A stretch of 5,118 nt of DNA from Acidobacteriota bacterium (GTDB taxonomy: Bacteria; Acidobacteriota; Holophagae; Holophagales; Holophagaceae). Position 1 is the stretch's first letter, and each line of letters starts with the position of its first letter. This document shows, piece by piece, positions 1 through 4,839 of the stretch. The notes below the pieces were generated by a model that did no database searches, was not told the origin of the DNA, and worked only from the letters and a program-made list of their open reading frames with translations. Both the position numbers and the translations under genes were made by a program. The stretch is taken from the NCBI GenBank assembly GCA_021778785.1, contig JAJYBX010000183.1:1-5118 (forward strand). The letters run 5' to 3'.

Positions 1-513
1 CACGTCGTAGTTGGCGGCCTGGAGCAGCTTGGTGAGGATGTTCTCCACGTCCTCGCCCACGTAGCCGGCCTCGGTCAGCGTGGTGGCGTCGGCCATGGCC
101 AGGGGCACGTCCAGGAAGCGGGCCAGGGTCTGGGCCAGCAGCGTCTTGCCGGTGCCCGTGGGGCCCAGCAGCAGGATGTTGCTCTTGGAGAGCTCCACCT
201 CGCCCGAACCCAGGGCCTTCCGGGGGCTGAGGATGCGCTTGTAGTGGTTGTAGACCGCCACGGACAGGCGCTTCTTGGCGGATTCCTGGCCGATGACGTA
301 GTCGTCCAGGAAGGCCTTGATCTCCTTGGGGCGGCTCAGGCGGGCCTCGTGCTTGCCCAGGGGCTTGCCCTGGCGGCTCATGCGCAGCTGGAGCTGCCCC
401 GCCTCCAGGCACTCGTTGCAGATGAAGGCCTCCGGCCCGGCCAGGAGCTGTTCCACCTCGTGGGGCTCCTTCCCGCAGAAGGAGCATTTCTGGTCGCGCT
501 TGTACTTATTCAT
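1..513 (-). CDS. clpX: ATP-dependent Clp protease ATP-binding subunit ClpX, N-terminal part (cut by window edge)
   Basis: ClpX is the AAA+ unfoldase that recognises tagged cytoplasmic proteins and threads them into the ClpP peptidase. The window holds the first 171 codons; the rest (Walker B, sensors, pore loops) lies off the left edge. Visible: an N-terminal zinc-binding domain with C10-x2-C13 and C32-x2-C35, the segment typical of ClpX around DDYVIGQ (70-76), and the Walker A motif GPTGTGKT (117-124), followed by the conserved [11 protein letters not shown] stretch (148-158). The start at 511-513 is preceded by a good AGGAGG (520-525) and gives the normal N-terminus. It follows greA in the same direction with about 97 bases between. 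The usual partner clpP is not immediately upstream, so ClpP must be encoded elsewhere. Family assignment is secure. Confidence 0.97.
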   Translation of the reverse strand, partial: MNKYKRDQKCSFCGKEPHEVEQLLAGPEAFICNECLEAGQLQLRMSRQGKPLGKHEARLSRPKEIKAFLDDYVIGQESAKKRLSVAVYNHYKRILSPRKALGSGEVELSKSNILLLGPTGTGKTLLAQTLARFLDVPLAMADATTLTEAGYVGEDVENILTKLLQAANYDV

Positions 514-587
514 GCTGCACCTCCTGTGCAGCACCCCTGCGGGGCTTCGCTGCGCAAAGTGGCACTCCGCTCCTGCTTCGTGCTCAT
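510..587 (-). CDS. Possible 25-aa leader ORF overlapping the clpX start
   Basis: A short frame, [20 protein letters not shown] followed by TGGAA, begins at 585-587. Its GGAGG (595-599) lies exactly 7 bases upstream, a better-placed Shine-Dalgarno than that of greA. Its TGA (510-512) overlaps the clpX ATG in the arrangement ATGA, the classic geometry for translational coupling. It starts 22 bases after the greA stop. I recognise no domain. Most of it is made of a repeat module also found at 4638-4692, so the frame may be a by-product of a repeat insertion. The ribosome-binding site and the exact stop/start overlap argue that it is translated. Role inferred: a ribosome on this ORF would open the hairpin that covers the clpX start. 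Confidence 0.4.
   Translation of the reverse strand: MSTKQERSATLRSEAPQGCCTGGAA
511..533 (-). promoter_or_regulatory. Hairpin enclosing the clpX ribosome-binding site and start
   Basis: In the transcript, GCTGCAC (532-526) pairs perfectly with GTGCAGC (520-514), leaving AGGAG (525-521) as a 5-base loop. The next pair uses base 533 and the A of the clpX AUG, giving 8 base pairs, with a possible G-U beyond. The Shine-Dalgarno is therefore displayed in the loop while its last G and the AUG are in the stem. Such a structure should lower clpX initiation unless melted, for example by translation of the overlapping leader ORF or by temperature. The pairing is seen directly; the regulatory effect is inference. 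Confidence 0.5.
531..585 (-). repeat. Dispersed palindromic repeat module in the clpX leader
   Basis: Read on the minus strand, this segment matches plus-strand 4638-4692. The first 32 bases agree at 28 positions, including a shared CCACTTTGC core, and the following GCGAAGCCC and CAGGG/AAGGG blocks also match. It contains a CCCC-GCA-GGGG hairpin (544-534), the same arm-GCA-arm' design seen several times in the array at 4360-4839. This is a second genomic site for that repeat family, in the opposite orientation, inserted within a transcribed leader. I have not recognised it as a named repeat. Confidence 0.6.
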
Positions 588-609
588 TTTGGCTCCTCCG
601 TGCGCGGCC

Positions 610-1080
610 CTAGGCTACATCGTGGATGGTCTTCAGTTCCAGGATCTCGAAGCGCCGGATGCCCGCGGGGATCTGGACGCGCACCTCGCTGCCCTCCTCC
701 TGGCCCACCAGGGCCGAGCCGATGGGGGAGCTGATGCTGAGGTGGTGGGCGTGCCCGTCGAGTTCCTCGGGCAGCACCAGCTTGTAGGTGAACTCCTCCT
801 CGGAATCCAGGTCCAGGATGGTGACTTCCGAGCCGTAGGCCACCCGGGTCTTGGGCAGGCGGCTGATGTCCAGGCTGGCCACCTCGGCGATGCGCTTCTC
901 CAGCGTCACCATCTTGTTCTGGAACATGTCGCGCTTGGCGAGGGCCTGCTCGTACTCGGCGTTCTCGGACAGGTCGCCCTGGCCGGCGGCGCGGGCGATC
1001 TCCTGGGGGATGTCCACCAGGAGGGCCTGCTTGATGTCCTTGAGTTCCTTCTCGAGCTTGACGAGGACGTGCTTGGGCAT
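610..1080 (-). CDS. greA: Transcription elongation factor GreA
   Basis: GreA rescues backtracked RNA polymerase: its coiled coil enters the secondary channel and stimulates cleavage of the extruded RNA 3' end. The 156-residue product matches the usual length of about 158. The N-terminal coiled-coil region carries the signature GDLSENAEY (35-43), with the acidic tip residues D36 and E39 that help hold the catalytic magnesium. The C-terminal FKBP-like domain shows LSISSPIGSALVGQ and the closing RRFEILEL. The start at 1078-1080 fits the family N-terminus; a longer in-frame opening continues to about 2163 but overlaps the acyltransferase gene and looks non-biological. The Shine-Dalgarno is weak (GGAAG at 1085-1089, only 4 bases away). 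It lies 35 bases after the acyltransferase gene and upstream of clpX, probably as one operon. Confidence 0.96.
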   Translation of the reverse strand: MPKHVLVKLEKELKDIKQALLVDIPQEIARAAGQGDLSENAEYEQALAKRDMFQNKMVTLEKRIAEVASLDISRLPKTRVAYGSEVTILDLDSEEEFTYKLVLPEELDGHAHHLSISSPIGSALVGQEEGSEVRVQIPAGIRRFEILELKTIHDVA

Positions 1081-1091
1081 GGGACTTCCGG

Positions 1092-1113
1092 AAAAAGGAA
1101 GGGTCGGGGACCC
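1092..1113 (-). terminator. Weak intrinsic terminator or attenuator between the acyltransferase gene and greA
   Basis: On the minus strand GGGTC-CCC-GACCC (1113-1101) forms a 5-bp hairpin followed by TTCCTTTTT (1100-1092). The stem is short and the U-tract interrupted, so at most partial termination is expected. If it works, it would lower greA-clpX expression relative to the upstream gene. Confidence 0.3.
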
Positions 1114-1115
1114 GG

Positions 1116-2093
1116 TTACAAGGTGGGAGAAGACAACGATTCTAGCCAGTCTGAAGGCGGGAGCGGGGCCGGCAGGGGATTCCCCTCGCCGGGCCGGGTC
1201 TTGAAGCGGCGGTGCATCCAGAACCACCAGCGGGGGTCCTTCCGGATCTGGGCCTCGATGCGGGCGGTCATGAGCTGGGTGGCCACCCAGGCGTCCCGGG
1301 CGGCGTCGCCGGTGACGGGGACCTCGAAGGGGGGCTCGAAGCGGACGGTGGTGGTGCCATCCCCGTTGGGCCAGCTGAAGACCGGCAGCACCGGCAGGCC
1401 GTAGCGGGCGGCCAGGCCCCCGGCCGTGCCGAAGGTGGAGGCCCACTGCCCGAGGAATTTCACCCAGACGCCGGTGGTGAGGGCGTCCTGGTCCAGCAGG
1501 AAGCCCACGCCCTCGCCGGCCTTGAGGGCCTTGAGGGTCTCCCGCATGGCCCCGTCCTTGAGGATCACGCGGTTGCCGAAGCGGGTGCGGAAGGCCAGGG
1601 AGACCGGCTCCAGCAGGGGGTTGTCCAGTTCCCGGCCGATGACGGCCAGGGTGCGGCCCAGACGGCTCTGGCCCAGGGCCACCATCTCCCAGTTTCCGTA
1701 GTGGCCCGTGAGCTGGATGAAGCCCTTGCCGCCGGCCTTCACCGCATCGAAGTGCTCCAGCCCCTCGACCTTGATCCAGCGGTCCAGCTCCTCGGGGGTG
1801 GCCCGGCGCAGGCGCAGCAGGCTCACGAAGAGGGCGCCGAAGTGCTTGAAGCAGGCCCGGGAGAGGGCCCGGGTCCCGACCTCGTCCAGGCCCAGGTCCG
1901 CGAAGCGCAGGTTCTCCCGCACGATGCGGCGGTGGCGGGGGTCCGCCCAGTAGAAGGCCAGACCGGCGGCCTCGCCGATCGTCTGGACCGTGGCCCAGGG
2001 CAGGTGGCCCAGCACCCCGTCCAGCAGGCGGAAGACCCCATGCTCCAGGCGGTGCCGGAGGGTCGGGGCGGTCCTGGCGAGGGAGTCGGCCAT
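1116..2093 (-). CDS. LpxL/HtrB-family lysophospholipid (lipid A) acyltransferase
   Basis: Members of this family add a secondary acyl chain to Kdo-lipid A precursors at the inner membrane, using acyl-ACP. The 325-residue product is close to the usual length (about 300-310). It shows the catalytic HX4E motif as HYGNWE (H131, E136), then LLDQD (199-203), the FLGQWASTFGTAGGLAARYG segment (213-232) and the diagnostic C-terminal PRWWFWMHRRFKTRP (287-301). An N-terminal amphipathic region ending in DPRHRRIVRENL (51-62) is typical. Start 2091-2093 is the first ATG after the terminator at 2110-2142; the only Shine-Dalgarno-like AGGA (2106-2109) is about 12 bases away, so initiation may be weak. The last codons use TTG TCT TCT, less GC-rich than the rest. 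It cannot be told from sequence alone whether this is LpxL, LpxM or another acyl specificity. Confidence 0.93.
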   Translation of the reverse strand: MADSLARTAPTLRHRLEHGVFRLLDGVLGHLPWATVQTIGEAAGLAFYWADPRHRRIVRENLRFADLGLDEVGTRALSRACFKHFGALFVSLLRLRRATPEELDRWIKVEGLEHFDAVKAGGKGFIQLTGHYGNWEMVALGQSRLGRTLAVIGRELDNPLLEPVSLAFRTRFGNRVILKDGAMRETLKALKAGEGVGFLLDQDALTTGVWVKFLGQWASTFGTAGGLAARYGLPVLPVFSWPNGDGTTTVRFEPPFEVPVTGDAARDAWVATQLMTARIEAQIRKDPRWWFWMHRRFKTRPGEGNPLPAPLPPSDWLESLSSPTL

Positions 2094-2109
2094 GGGGCGG
2101 GAGGGTCCT

Positions 2110-2142
2110 AAAAAAAAGGGGCGCCTCGAAGGTTCGAGGCGC
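2110..2142 (-). terminator. Strong intrinsic terminator downstream of arcA
   Basis: On the minus strand GCGCCTCGAA (2142-2133) and TTCGAGGCGC (2130-2121) are perfect reverse complements separated by CC, giving an 8-bp stem with a 6-base loop (or a slightly longer stem). CCC and then eight T residues (2117-2110) follow. It lies 64 bases after the arcA stop and ends 16 bases before the acyltransferase ATG. It should end arcA transcription. A TAAAAT -10-like box (2181-2176) lies upstream without a convincing -35; if the next operon starts there, this hairpin would act as an attenuator. Confidence 0.88.
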
Positions 2143-2206
2143 GAAGGGGAAGTCTACCAGCAAAGGCAGGGCGCGATTTTAGGCCCTTGTCTGCAACACT
2201 TGGATA

Positions 2207-3508
2207 TCAACGTCCCGTGCGGGAGAGGGGCATGGTCATGCAGCGGGGACCGCCCCGGGCCCGGCTCAGCTCGCTGCTCTTGATCTGGACAAGGTATTTG
2301 CCCCCGTCCAGCAGGTCCAGGGCCGGATCGGCCAGCAGCTGCTCCTCCGTGAGCACCCGGTACCCGGCCTTCGCGAGTTCCTCCGCGGTGGCGAGGTTGC
2401 GGCTGTAGCTGGTGATGACCCCGGGGGCCAGGGCGAAGGCGTTGGCCCCGTCCGTCCACTGCTCCCGCTGCTGCCGGATGTAGTCCTGGCCGCCGCAGAA
2501 GATGGGCTTCAGGTCGATGCCCAGGCCCTTCAAGGCTGCCAGCAGGTTGGGCTGGGTGGTGAAGCGGAGTTCCCGGTGGCGGAGGTCCATCACCACCACG
2601 TTCAGCAGTTCCCGGCTGCCGTCCGTGAAGTAGGGCGGGTACACCAGGCACTCGTCCTCGCTGATGCGGGTGAAGATGGTGTCCAGGTGCATGGCGGCCC
2701 GCTTCTTGGGCATGAGCACCATGACCAGGTGCTCGAAGCGGCCCTCCCCCGCCACGTGGTCCGCCCGCAGGCTTTCGGCCAGGCAGGTGATGGCGTCCGT
2801 GGTGCTGCGCTCGGAGCAGCCCACCACCAGCACCTTGTCCGACACCACCAGGATGTCGCCGCCCTCCAGGCTCACGGGGGCCTTGATCTCGCCCCGGATG
2901 AGGGGGTTCACCTGGTCGAACCACTTGTCCTGGTCCGTGAGGTGCCGCAGGCGCGGGTGGTGCCGGAAGATGGTGCTGAGGATGAGCGGCTCCCGCTCCC
3001 GGGCCCAGGTGGCCATGGCGTTCACGCTGTAGCCGTCGCCGATGACCGAGGCCGGGTCCCGCATGAAGAGCAGGTTGGGAATGGGCCGCAGGCGGTAGTC
3101 GAACTCCTGCTCCCAGGGCGTGTGGCTGGGCATGTCGTCCCAGGGCACGCCCGTGATGACGCTGCGGGCCGCCTGGGCCGAGGGCATGTCCCGCAGCAGG
3201 TTGCAGGTCTCGTCCGGCAGCCCCGCCAGGCGGCGCAGGTCCTCGATGAAGGCCAGCTTCACCCCCTCGTCCGCCAGGGCCTCCACGAAGAGGTCCTGCA
3301 CGTCCAGCACCTCGTCCGCCACCCGGGCCAGCACCTGGCGGAAGAGGGCGTGCTCGTTCCGGGCGTGCTCCCCGAAGAGGATGTCGTCGAAGAGGAGCTT
3401 CTCCATCATCCCGGGGACCATGAGGTCCACCTCGGGGCCGGGGTCGTGGACCACCACCTGCTTGAGACGGGCGATTTCCGAGAAGACCGAGAGCTGGATG
3501 GGCTGCAT
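2207..3508 (-). CDS. arcA: Arginine deiminase
   Basis: Hydrolyses L-arginine to L-citrulline and ammonia in the cytoplasm, the first step of the arginine deiminase pathway. The 433-residue product is slightly longer than typical ADI (about 410-420). All family catalytic residues are visible: D151 in FMRDP, E215 in LEGGD, H274 and D276 in MHLDT, and the nucleophile C423 in RGGPRCMTMPL. Other family blocks are SERST (232-236) and REQWTDGANAFALAPGV (348-364). I chose the ATG at 3506-3508 because family similarity starts at SVFSEIARLKQVVVHDPG just after it. The frame stays open upstream to about 3613, but that extension (GPLTGTGPRGAG and so on) looks like translated leader. No clear Shine-Dalgarno precedes this ATG; a GGAGG at 3533-3537 is too far. 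No arcB, arcC or arginine/ornithine antiporter gene is adjacent, so the rest of the pathway must be elsewhere or absent. Confidence 0.95.
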   Translation of the reverse strand: MQPIQLSVFSEIARLKQVVVHDPGPEVDLMVPGMMEKLLFDDILFGEHARNEHALFRQVLARVADEVLDVQDLFVEALADEGVKLAFIEDLRRLAGLPDETCNLLRDMPSAQAARSVITGVPWDDMPSHTPWEQEFDYRLRPIPNLLFMRDPASVIGDGYSVNAMATWAREREPLILSTIFRHHPRLRHLTDQDKWFDQVNPLIRGEIKAPVSLEGGDILVVSDKVLVVGCSERSTTDAITCLAESLRADHVAGEGRFEHLVMVLMPKKRAAMHLDTIFTRISEDECLVYPPYFTDGSRELLNVVVMDLRHRELRFTTQPNLLAALKGLGIDLKPIFCGGQDYIRQQREQWTDGANAFALAPGVITSYSRNLATAEELAKAGYRVLTEEQLLADPALDLLDGGKYLVQIKSSELSRARGGPRCMTMPLSRTGR

Positions 3509-3708
3509 GCAAGTACCCCGTGGGTCCGGAATCCTCCAGGCTAGCACGCGGTTCCCGGCCCCCCGAGGCCCCGTTCCCGTCAGAGGACCCCGGGGTTTCC
3601 TATTCTTTACCAATTTAGTCGGAATTTTGCTTGAAGCCGGATTCGCCCCGTCGTAGCCTGTTTATTCCCACACAATTCCGGGGTGATCCCCCGATCGGAG
3701 GCAATCCC
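3509..3708. promoter_or_regulatory. Divergent intergenic control region between arcA and the peroxiredoxin gene
   Basis: This 200-base gap must hold the promoters of both divergent genes. An AT-rich patch (about 3596-3633) stands out from the GC-rich surroundings, and next to it is a 10-base perfect palindrome ACCCCGGGGT (3588-3597). CAATTTAG...GAATTTTG (3611-3629) is a loose inverted repeat that could be an operator, but I cannot assign it to a known regulator. For arcA I find no convincing -35/-10 pair, although the patch contains TAAAGA-like sequence on the minus strand. Nearer the peroxiredoxin start, GGGG-TGAT-CCCC (3680-3691) and CCGATCGG (3691-3698) overlap or adjoin its ribosome-binding site. 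Confidence 0.5.
3631..3659 (+). promoter_or_regulatory. Candidate promoter for the peroxiredoxin gene
   Basis: TTGAAG (3631-3636) and TAGCCT (3654-3659) are separated by exactly 17 bases and match the sigma-70-type -35/-10 consensus at 4/6 and 3/6. The AT-rich patch lies immediately upstream, as an UP-like element would. A start near 3666 would leave a leader of about 40 bases before the ATG. Prediction by eye only. Confidence 0.35.
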
Positions 3709-4290
3709 ATGGCCGCATTCGTCACCCAGCCCGCGCCCGACTTCAAGGCCAAGGCCCTCGTCAACGGCGAGTTCAAGGAGATCTCCCTGTCCGACTACAA
3801 GGGCAAGAAGGTCGTCCTCTTCTTCTACCCCCTGGACTTCACCTTCGTGTGCCCCACGGAGATCCTCGCCTTCGCGGACGCCCTCAAGGAGTTCGAGGCC
3901 CGCAACACCCAGGTCATCGGCGTGAGCGTGGACTCCCACTTCAGCCACTGGGCCTGGGCCAACACCCCCCGCAAGGACGGCGGCATCCAGGGCGTGAGCT
4001 TCCCCCTCGTGTCCGACCTGAACAAGACCATCAGCGCCGACTACAACGTGCTGCTGCCCGCCGGCATCAGCCTCCGCGGCCTCTTCATCATCAACACCAA
4101 GGGCGAGCTGAAGCACATCACCGTGAACCACAACGACCTGGGCCGCAGCGTGGACGAGGTCCTGCGCCTCCTCGACGCCATCGACTTCACCGAAGAGCAC
4201 GGCGAAGTCTGCCCCGCCAACTGGCACAAGGGCGAAAAAGCGATGAAGCCCACGTTCGATGGCCTCAAGGCTTACGCCTCCGCCAAGTAA
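3709..4290 (+). CDS. Typical 2-Cys peroxiredoxin (AhpC/Prx1 family)
   Basis: Reduces hydrogen peroxide and organic peroxides in the cytoplasm through a peroxidatic cysteine, then forms an inter-subunit disulfide reduced by a thioredoxin or AhpF-type partner. The 193-residue protein has the active site [10 protein letters not shown] (41-50) with P41, T45 and peroxidatic C48, the active-site arginine R123 in SLRGLF, and resolving C168 in GEVCPANW. It resembles the eukaryotic-like Prx1 branch more than E. coli AhpC. The two motifs linked to overoxidation sensitivity look altered: GGLG reads GGIQ (91-94) and the C-terminal YF reads Y189-A190, so it may be a robust enzyme (inference). The start at 3709-3711 has an ideal GGAGG (3697-3701) 7 bases upstream. 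No reductase gene is adjacent. Oddly, its last 14 codons plus stop recur twice downstream. Confidence 0.96.
   Translation: MAAFVTQPAPDFKAKALVNGEFKEISLSDYKGKKVVLFFYPLDFTFVCPTEILAFADALKEFEARNTQVIGVSVDSHFSHWAWANTPRKDGGIQGVSFPLVSDLNKTISADYNVLLPAGISLRGLFIINTKGELKHITVNHNDLGRSVDEVLRLLDAIDFTEEHGEVCPANWHKGEKAMKPTFDGLKAYASAK
4246..4290 (+). repeat. Peroxiredoxin 3'-end repeat, copy 1 (within the functional gene)
   Basis: The last 14 codons plus stop, encoding [14 protein letters not shown], are the resident copy of a sequence repeated at 4452-4496 and 4831-4875. Over the final 36 bases it matches each other copy at 31 positions. The similarity continues past the stop into the terminator hairpin. Confidence 0.9.
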
Positions 4291-4310
4291 TATCGGAACC
4301 ACCGCGATGG

Positions 4311-4339
4311 AGGGGCGCCGCAGGGCGCCCCTTTTGCTT
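4311..4339 (+). terminator. Intrinsic terminator of the peroxiredoxin gene
   Basis: AGGGGCGCC (4311-4319) pairs perfectly with GGCGCCCCT (4324-4332) around a GCAG loop. TTTTGCTT follows, and a second run of six T residues comes at 4345-4350. The stem starts 20 bases after the stop codon. A homologous hairpin without a T-tract follows the second tail copy at 4517-4538. Confidence 0.85.
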
Positions 4340-4359
4340 CATCGCTTTTTTGGGCCATG

Positions 4360-4394
4360 ACCATCCGACCGAAGCGCAGCGAAGGGAGGATAGG
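4360..4394 (+). repeat. Repeat module A, copy 1
   Basis: A 35-base module beginning ACCATCCGAC and ending GGAGGATAGG. It agrees with copies 2 and 3 at 31 of 35 positions. Two of its changes fall in the right arm, so the CCATCCG/CGGATGG pairing seen in the other copies is lost here. Confidence 0.85.
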
Positions 4395-4395
4395 A

Positions 4396-4460
4396 CCGCA
4401 TCGGCGCAGCCGATGGCGGGGGCAAAGCCCCGAGGGCCGGAGGCCCGAGTCAGGCCCACC
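4396..4460 (+). repeat. Repeat module B, copy 1: three consecutive hairpins
   Basis: A 65-base module identical to 4775-4839 at 63 positions; the two differences lie at its 3' end, where the peroxiredoxin-tail similarity begins. It is almost entirely perfect hairpins: CATCGGC-GCA-GCCGATG (4399-4415), GGGGC-AAA-GCCCC (4419-4431) and GGGCC-GGA-GGCCC (4434-4446). Confidence 0.9.
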
Positions 4461-4496
4461 TTCGACGGGTTGAAGGCTTACGCCTCCGCCAAGTAG
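4452..4496 (+). repeat. Peroxiredoxin 3'-end repeat, copy 2 (gene-tail relic)
   Basis: Encodes [14 protein letters not shown] and a TAG stop with no gene body upstream. Compared with the resident tail there are five changes in the last 36 bases, all synonymous (including CTC to TTG leucine and TAA to TAG). The only amino-acid change in the 14 codons is K to R in the first. Either an attachment-site-like duplicate or the remains of a second gene copy. Confidence 0.85.
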
Positions 4497-4538
4497 CTCG
4501 GCGGAGAACGCATGAAGCGGGCGCCGCAAGGCGCCCGC
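4497..4538 (+). repeat. Duplicated 3' flank with a terminator-like hairpin (module D, copy 1)
   Basis: After the second tail copy, CGG, then ATGAAG and a GCGGGCGCC-GCAA-GGCGCCCGC hairpin (4517-4538) follow at nearly the same distance from the stop as in the real gene (ATGGAG and the terminator). The stem has 9 perfect pairs and a GNRA-type loop but no T-tract, so it is probably not a working terminator. The first 25 bases also match 4876-4900 at about three quarters of positions. Confidence 0.75.
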
Positions 4539-4574
4539 GGCGTGTACGCAGAGGCGGAATGGCCGCAGGCGATG

Positions 4575-4609
4575 ACCATCCGACAGCAGCGCAGCGGATG
4601 GAGGATAGG
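4575..4609 (+). repeat. Repeat module A, copy 2
   Basis: Identical over all 35 bases to 4739-4773. CCATCCG (4576-4582) pairs with CGGATGG (4595-4601) around a 12-base loop. It opens a 164-base stretch, bounded by the two identical A copies, that has no counterpart in the first unit. Confidence 0.9.
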
Positions 4610-4738
4610 ACGGAATCGCCGCAGGCGATTGCCGCCCGAGCCCGCAGCAGGAGCGAAGGGCCACTTTGCCGAAGGCGAAGCCCGAAGGGCGCGGCCCAGG
4701 ATGGGCCGCGTGACGGGCGAGGGCCGGAGCCCCGAGTC
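4610..4738 (+). repeat. Hairpin-rich module E, alternative to B
   Basis: Occupies the place of B after A copy 2. It contains AATCGCC-GCA-GGCGATT (4614-4630) and CGCGGCCC-AGGAT-GGGCCGCG (4690-4710). Positions 4638-4692 match the clpX-leader repeat on the opposite strand. Its last 21 or so bases (CGAGGGCCGGAGCCCCGAG...) match the end of module B with a single change. There is no peroxiredoxin-tail copy after it; A copy 3 follows at once. Confidence 0.7.
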
Positions 4739-4773
4739 ACCATCCGACAGCAGCGCAGCGGATGGAGGATAGG
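4739..4773 (+). repeat. Repeat module A, copy 3
   Basis: Identical to 4575-4609 over 35 bases, with the same CCATCCG/CGGATGG arms. It leads directly into module B copy 2, as A copy 1 leads into B copy 1. Confidence 0.9.
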
Positions 4774-4774
4774 G

Positions 4775-4839
4775 CCGCATCGGCGCAGCCGATGGCGGGG
4801 GCAAAGCCCCGAGGGCCGGAGGCCCGAGCCAGGCCGACC
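4775..4839 (+). repeat. Repeat module B, copy 2
   Basis: Matches 4396-4460 at 63 of 65 bases and keeps all three hairpins, for example CATCGGC-GCA-GCCGATG at 4778-4794. Its identity is far higher than that of the adjoining tail copies (28 of 36), so the two parts have different ages or have been homogenised separately. Confidence 0.9.

Noticed and set aside
244..1404. 386-codon plus-strand open frame across clpX, greA and the acyltransferase gene
   Set aside because: Antisense to three genes with clear protein-family motifs; composition is G/A/L-rich shadow coding from high-GC third positions, with no domain.
1081..2163. N-terminal extension of the greA frame to about 517 codons
   Set aside because: The extra part overlaps the acyltransferase gene in another frame and is Pro/Gly/Arg-rich; GreA homology starts exactly at the ATG at 1080.
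2576..3544. 322-codon plus-strand frame opposite arcA
   Set aside because: H/V/L/G-rich antisense shadow of a gene with all arginine deiminase catalytic residues.
3509..3613. Upstream extension of arcA by 35 residues
   Set aside because: Low-complexity G/P/R sequence with no family similarity and no start signal; the conserved N-terminus begins after the ATG at 3508.
3607..4302. 231-codon minus-strand frame opposite the peroxiredoxin gene
   Set aside because: Shadow of a gene with both catalytic cysteines and an ideal ribosome-binding site.
4360..4839. CRISPR array
   Set aside because: Repeats are not regularly spaced, the intervals are themselves repeats and hairpins rather than unique spacers, and no cas gene is visible.
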